Part shown: in pieces, positions 7,163 through 10,008 of the stretch | Position numbering within the stretch: the first letter of the stretch is position 1 | How the letters are laid out: each line of letters opens with the position of its first letter | Assembly: GCA_004322325.1 (NCBI GenBank) | Contig: SCTP01000033.1 | Coordinates: 1-10,008 of the forward strand | Length of the DNA stretch: 10,008 nucleotides | Reading direction: 5' to 3' | DNA from: Gammaproteobacteria bacterium | GTDB taxonomy: Bacteria; Pseudomonadota; Gammaproteobacteria; DSM-16500 | Made by a program: the position numbers and the translations under genes | The notes under the pieces: model-generated | The model's database searches: none | Seen by the model: the letters and a program-made list of their open reading frames with translations, nothing else | What the model was told of the DNA's origin: nothing

Positions 7163-8452
7163 TTATATACGAATGCCTTTCAATTCGGCATAACTCATGG
7201 TTTTATCGGTTGTCGGTATGCCTTCCATCAGCTTGTCCATCGCTTGATCTTCCATGACTTGCCCTTCAAGACCTCGGCGGTTTTCTGGCGAGGACAGCCA
7301 TTTGATGACTTCCTGAGGCTGTTCATAGGCGGAAGCGATTTCTTGGATGCGCTGTTTAACACGCTCCACATCCAACTGGATATTAGCCGTTTTAGCGTAT
7401 TCAGCCATCAGCAAGCCCAAGGTGACTCGCTTCTTGGCCAACTCGTTAAACATCGTCATTTCTGACTCAGAATGCTGATGATGATCGTGTTGATGTTGAT
7501 AGACTTCATCATGAATACGATCCGCTTCCTGGTGTACTAATGCTTTTGGCACTTCGATAGGATTTTGTTCCAACAAATGACGGAAAACTTGTTCTTTAAA
7601 TTTTTCTTTCACTAAACGATCACGCTCTTGTTCAAGCGATTGTTTCACTTGACTTTTTAACTCTTCAATCGACGTGACGCCTAATTTTTGTGCAAATTGT
7701 TCCTCTAAGGCCGGCATATCGGCTTCATATACTTGCTTCACTTGCACAACGAAATCGACAGGCTTACCCGCTCGTTCGGCGACGCCAAAATCGGCAGGGA
7801 AGCTTAAGTTCAATGTTTTTTCATCGCCAGCCGTAGCACCGATTAAGCCTTCTTCAAACCCTGGCAGCATGACTTTACTGCCTAATTCTAAGGGGAAGTT
7901 TTGAATTTTATTTTCGATCTCGGATTTACCATCAAAGATGGCGTAATAATCAACCACAACACGATCTTTTTCTTGAGCAGGCCGATTCACCACCGTCCAC
8001 TTTGTATGCTGTTTACGCAATTGTTCGATGACGCGCTCGACATCGTCTGCGGTGACATCGACCACTAATTTTTCGAGATTATCGATTTTACAATGGACCG
8101 CTTCAATCTCTGGGATCACTTCAAACGAAGCGACAAATTCAAACGGCTGGTTGGCGAGGGGTGTTTTAGGCTCAACACGAGGTTGGCTGACTGGTCTTAA
8201 ATTCTTTTCTTTTACTGCTTCTGCAAAGGACTTTTCCATGACTTCGCCAAACGCTTCATGGCGTACTTCCTTATCATGCTGCTTTCGAATGTAAGAGATC
8301 AAAGCTGGGCTGCCAGCACGGAACCCTTTAATATTAGCGCGATTAGCAAACTGACGAAGCTGCCGCTCATACGCTTGCTCGACTTGATCCGCTGGCACCA
8401 CAATGGTGAGCCGGCATTCGATACTACTAATTTTTTCTACCGATACTTGCAT
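7163..8452 (-). CDS. tig: Trigger factor (ribosome-associated chaperone and prolyl isomerase)
   Basis: Trigger factor binds ribosomal protein L23 at the tunnel exit and shields nascent chains. I start it at the ATG at 8452 (429 residues), because MQVSVE is the canonical N-terminus; the 23 codons upstream begin with TTG and do not resemble the family. The ribosome-binding domain (about 1-115) has the GFR signature at 43-45, continuing as Ala-Gly-Ser-Pro instead of the usual x-Gly-Lys-x-Pro. An FKBP-type isomerase domain (about 160-245) includes MLPGFEEGL at 195-203. The C-terminal chaperone domain has an unusual His-rich loop at 314-327 (six His in 14 residues). Length is normal (E. coli 432). 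The ribosome binding site is weak (GGGG about 10 bases upstream). It is followed closely by clpP. Identity is firm. Confidence 0.97.
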   Translation of the reverse strand: MQVSVEKISSIECRLTIVVPADQVEQAYERQLRQFANRANIKGFRAGSPALISYIRKQHDKEVRHEAFGEVMEKSFAEAVKEKNLRPVSQPRVEPKTPLANQPFEFVASFEVIPEIEAVHCKIDNLEKLVVDVTADDVERVIEQLRKQHTKWTVVNRPAQEKDRVVVDYYAIFDGKSEIENKIQNFPLELGSKVMLPGFEEGLIGATAGDEKTLNLSFPADFGVAERAGKPVDFVVQVKQVYEADMPALEEQFAQKLGVTSIEELKSQVKQSLEQERDRLVKEKFKEQVFRHLLEQNPIEVPKALVHQEADRIHDEVYQHQHDHHQHSESEMTMFNELAKKRVTLGLLMAEYAKTANIQLDVERVKQRIQEIASAYEQPQEVIKWLSSPENRRGLEGQVMEDQAMDKLMEGIPTTDKTMSYAELKGIRI

Positions 8453-8482
8453 AGCAATGACCCCACACGAATAAAGGGCGAC

Positions 8483-8488
8483 ATTATA
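8483..8488 (-). promoter_or_regulatory. Probable -10 box of the tig promoter
   Basis: A perfect TATAAT lies 30 bases before the tig ATG. No good -35 hexamer stands at the right distance; the one 17 bases upstream is TGGTTT. A start near 8476 would give a leader of about 24 bases and supports the ATG at 8452, because the alternative TTG at 8519-8521 would lie upstream of the promoter. Confidence 0.45.
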
Positions 8489-8545
8489 GTCAGAAATTTG
8501 GTCGTAAACCAGAATTTTCAACGTTTTTTTATTACGTTAGCTGAA

Positions 8546-8627
8546 TGCGAAAGGAGAGACTCGAACTCTCACGGGTTACCCCACTGGAACCTAAATCCAG
8601 CGCGTCTACCAGTTCCGCCACATTCGC
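8546..8627 (-). tRNA. tRNA-Leu (UAG)
   Basis: This is a class II tRNA with a long variable arm. The anticodon stem CTGGA/TCCAG holds loop TTTAGGT with anticodon TAG (complement at 8591-8593), and the T-stem GAGAG/CTCTC holds TTCGAGT. The acceptor GCGAATG pairs with CTTTCGC except for a T-T mismatch at pair 6-67, and the discriminator is A. The next bases are TTC, so CCA is not encoded. It lies between the small membrane protein gene and tig. Confidence 0.96.
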
Positions 8628-8655
8628 TTGCTTACTTAGACAAATCAAGTTGCCA

Positions 8656-8684
8656 TTTTTACTGTACTTTGCTCGGATAATCAA
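8656..8684 (-). promoter_or_regulatory. Possible promoter of tRNA-Leu
   Basis: TTGATT (8679-8684, four of six -35 bases) and TAAAAA (8656-8661, four of six -10 bases) are 17 bases apart. They would start transcription about 20 bases before the mature tRNA. The spacing is ideal but the hexamers are only moderate. It sits just after the stop codon of the membrane protein gene. Confidence 0.3.
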
Positions 8685-8688
8685 GCGA

Positions 8689-9000
8689 CTATTTAAACTT
8701 TCCCGCCACCATGAAGACCGCCAGGCTTAAAATTAACATGGCCAAGGGACCGATAGGAGCAAAAAGCATCAAGGCGGCCATGGATAGCTTCTCGATCAAG
8801 CGCTTGATGCAGGCAATGATGACAAAGAGGTATAAGGCTAAGAGTACGAGTCCCATGGGGATCCATCCTTCGCCGCGATGGAAGTAGTACATCGTCAAAG
8901 CGAAGGAGGCGATGAAAAAGGCAGAGAGGGATTCGATGATGGTGATGAGGTAAGACCTCCAGGAGGTTTGGACAAATTTAGGAGTGGGTTGGTCCGTCAC
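8689..9000 (-). CDS. Small hydrophobic membrane protein, unrecognised
   Basis: This 103-residue protein begins at a GTG with a good ribosome binding site (AAGGAA, about 7 bases upstream). A short hydrophilic N-terminus (1-16) precedes three likely membrane helices at about 17-40, 47-65 and 72-100, with charged residues in the connecting loops (HRGEG at 41-45, KRLIEK at 66-71) and a short Lys-Phe-Lys C-terminus. Glu23 lies inside the first hydrophobic segment. I do not recognise the family and propose no function beyond inner-membrane location. Its G+C resembles the housekeeping genes next to it and not the A+T-rich gene on its other side. It is transcribed towards tRNA-Leu, whose 5' end is 61 bases after its stop, and diverges from the gene at 9132. 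Confidence 0.75.
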   Translation of the reverse strand: MTDQPTPKFVQTSWRSYLITIIESLSAFFIASFALTMYYFHRGEGWIPMGLVLLALYLFVIIACIKRLIEKLSMAALMLFAPIGPLAMLILSLAVFMVAGKFK

Positions 9001-9071
9001 ATTCAGTTCCTTCAGTTTAAAATAGTCAAATTATTTATTCATCTATATCGCTTTCATTCATGCTCATTAAG

Positions 9072-9081
9072 ATTATATAAT
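9072..9081 (+). promoter_or_regulatory. Palindromic ATTATATAAT: -10 box for the right-hand gene, possibly also for the leftward gene
   Basis: TATAAT on the plus strand (9076-9081) lies about 50 bases before the ATG at 9132. The 17-base-distant -35 (TTCATT, 9053-9058) is only partly consensus. Because the ten bases are self-complementary, a TATAAT also reads on the minus strand (9072-9077) towards the membrane protein gene, with about 65 bases of leader. The region is very A+T-rich, so chance matches are easy. Confidence 0.4.
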
Positions 9082-9131
9082 TTATTCCCTTAAAAAATAA
9101 AATCCTCTTATTAAATATAAAAGGAACATCC

Positions 9132-10008
9132 ATGCCAACGATTCAAAAAACAAAATTTTCTATTGAAGAAATAAAAGAACTTGCTAACCGTTATGATAAG
9201 GCAATAGAAATTTTAGATCATAAAACTAATACACTTTGTTCTATTAATATCAATGACAATTTATTAGCTACATATGGATTTTCTTGTTTTGAACGTATTG
9301 AAGCAACTCATTCTATCAAAGGAAAGATAAAAGGACGAGTGATAGGGGTTCAAAGGATTGATAGAGAAACACCTATGGTATGGATTCATTTAGATAGCAA
9401 TCATTGTGTATCTTTTTCTGATTCTGATCTTCTTTCCATTAAAACAATACCTGAGGATGGATTACTTCATCCTTCATTGGCAACTAATATAGTGGCTAGA
9501 TTAGAAAAACTTTATATCAAATCAACAATTCTGCATGCTACAACTGCCTTGCAAAAAATGAATTATCAACAGTTTTCAGAAATAATAAATGATATGGCTA
9601 TATTTTCTCCAACTAATTATTTGAAGTATATAGAAAATCTATATGACCAACACATACTCTTAACTGCAAATGATTTAAAAAACCATCGTGAGTTAAACAG
9701 ATTATTTCAACTTTTACAATCGACATCGCAATCTACCGAAACCTATCAAGAAATATGCGTGAAAATTGCTCAAGAATATTTTAATGGTGCGGAATATTAT
9801 CGTATACCATTAGAACTTTATAAAATTTTGCAATATAGCTTACAAACCACCATCGATACAACACTGACAGTAAATTATGATAGAAATTATAAAGGGTTAT
9901 ATTTTTTAATCGGCGAATTAATTTTTAGTCACCCTGAAATTATCAGTAAAAACTCTCAAAAATCATACTTTCTGGCACTTATTTATTTTACATTAGCTGG
10001 TCATGATG
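9132..10008 (+). CDS. Unrecognised A+T-rich gene, N-terminal part (3' end outside window)
   Basis: The frame opens at an ATG with a ribosome binding site AAGGA about 7 bases upstream and stays open to the window edge: 292 complete codons without a stop. Sampled lines have about 25-28% G+C against about 47% in lon, and codons are mostly A/T-ending. The N-terminus (1-60) is charged and looks helical. Residues about 64-106 look beta-rich, with Gly, Val, Trp84 and an Asp-Leu-Leu end, like a small barrel. Residues about 115-290 look mainly alpha-helical, with many Leu, Tyr and Ile. I see no signal peptide, membrane segment, nucleotide-binding loop or catalytic signature. I do not recognise the family. 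Composition suggests recent acquisition or a lineage-specific gene; in an intracellular gammaproteobacterium a secreted effector would be one possibility, but nothing visible proves it. Confidence 0.85.
   Translation, partial: MPTIQKTKFSIEEIKELANRYDKAIEILDHKTNTLCSININDNLLATYGFSCFERIEATHSIKGKIKGRVIGVQRIDRETPMVWIHLDSNHCVSFSDSDLLSIKTIPEDGLLHPSLATNIVARLEKLYIKSTILHATTALQKMNYQQFSEIINDMAIFSPTNYLKYIENLYDQHILLTANDLKNHRELNRLFQLLQSTSQSTETYQEICVKIAQEYFNGAEYYRIPLELYKILQYSLQTTIDTTLTVNYDRNYKGLYFLIGELIFSHPEIISKNSQKSYFLALIYFTLAGHD

Noticed and set aside
8453..8521. A longer trigger factor beginning at a TTG at 8519-8521
   Set aside because: The 23 extra codons do not resemble trigger factor, MQVSVE is the normal N-terminus, and a perfect -10 box lies between the two candidate starts.
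8521..8540. T-run flanked by AACG and CGTT after tRNA-Leu, as a possible terminator
   Set aside because: The T-run is on the plus strand and forms the loop instead of following a stem, so it does not fit a terminator for either direction.
8258..8680. A 140-codon open frame on the plus strand across the 5' end of tig and tRNA-Leu
   Set aside because: It is antisense to tig and passes through the tRNA, so it is not a credible gene.
8546..9131. tRNA-Leu as the integration site of an island containing the A+T-rich gene
   Set aside because: Islands usually insert at the tRNA 3' end, which here faces tig. The A+T-rich gene is on the 5' side beyond a normal-composition gene, and I saw no integrase or repeat of the tRNA end.

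Overview
The window looks like a chromosomal segment from a gammaproteobacterium. The core is the gene string tig, clpP, clpX, lon, hupB, tRNA-Val, tRNA-Asp, ppiD, all read on the minus strand, and the protein sequences are gammaproteobacterial in type. Moderate G+C (about 47% in a sampled line of lon), an A+T-rich unrecognised gene at the right edge and the general flavour of the proteins make me lean towards the Legionellales/Coxiellaceae side. That placement is an impression, not a demonstration.

Layout from left to right. Positions 2-388 (+) are the 3' end of an unrecognised gene that overlaps the end of ppiD by 4 bases, tail to tail. The minus-strand block then runs leftwards from about 9000: a small three-helix membrane protein (8689-9000), tRNA-Leu(UAG) (8546-8627), tig (7163-8452), clpP (6513-7139), clpX (5142-6434), lon (2652-5090), hupB (2202-2501), tRNA-Val(UAC), tRNA-Asp(GUC) and ppiD (385-1995). 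On the right, a 131-base A+T-rich divergent spacer separates the membrane-protein gene from a plus-strand gene (9132 to beyond the window) whose G+C, about 25-28% in sampled lines, is far below that of its neighbours.

The core block is a protein quality-control locus. Trigger factor meets nascent chains at the ribosome, ClpXP and Lon degrade misfolded or regulatory proteins in the cytoplasm, PpiD handles proteins leaving the Sec translocon on the periplasmic side, and HU compacts DNA. The clearest promoter (TTGACA, 18-base spacer, TATAAA) lies in front of hupB. With gaps of only 16, 15 and 28 bases through the two tRNAs, it probably drives a mixed mRNA/tRNA transcript ending in ppiD.

The observations most worth a second look are a PpiD from which the parvulin domain appears to be cleanly missing, a long interrupted inverted repeat in the hupB leader, a histidine-rich loop and an altered ribosome-binding signature in trigger factor, three tRNA genes without an encoded CCA end, and the A+T-rich unrecognised gene at the right edge. 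I saw no mobile element, CRISPR array or phage gene. No gap between genes exceeds 150 bases.
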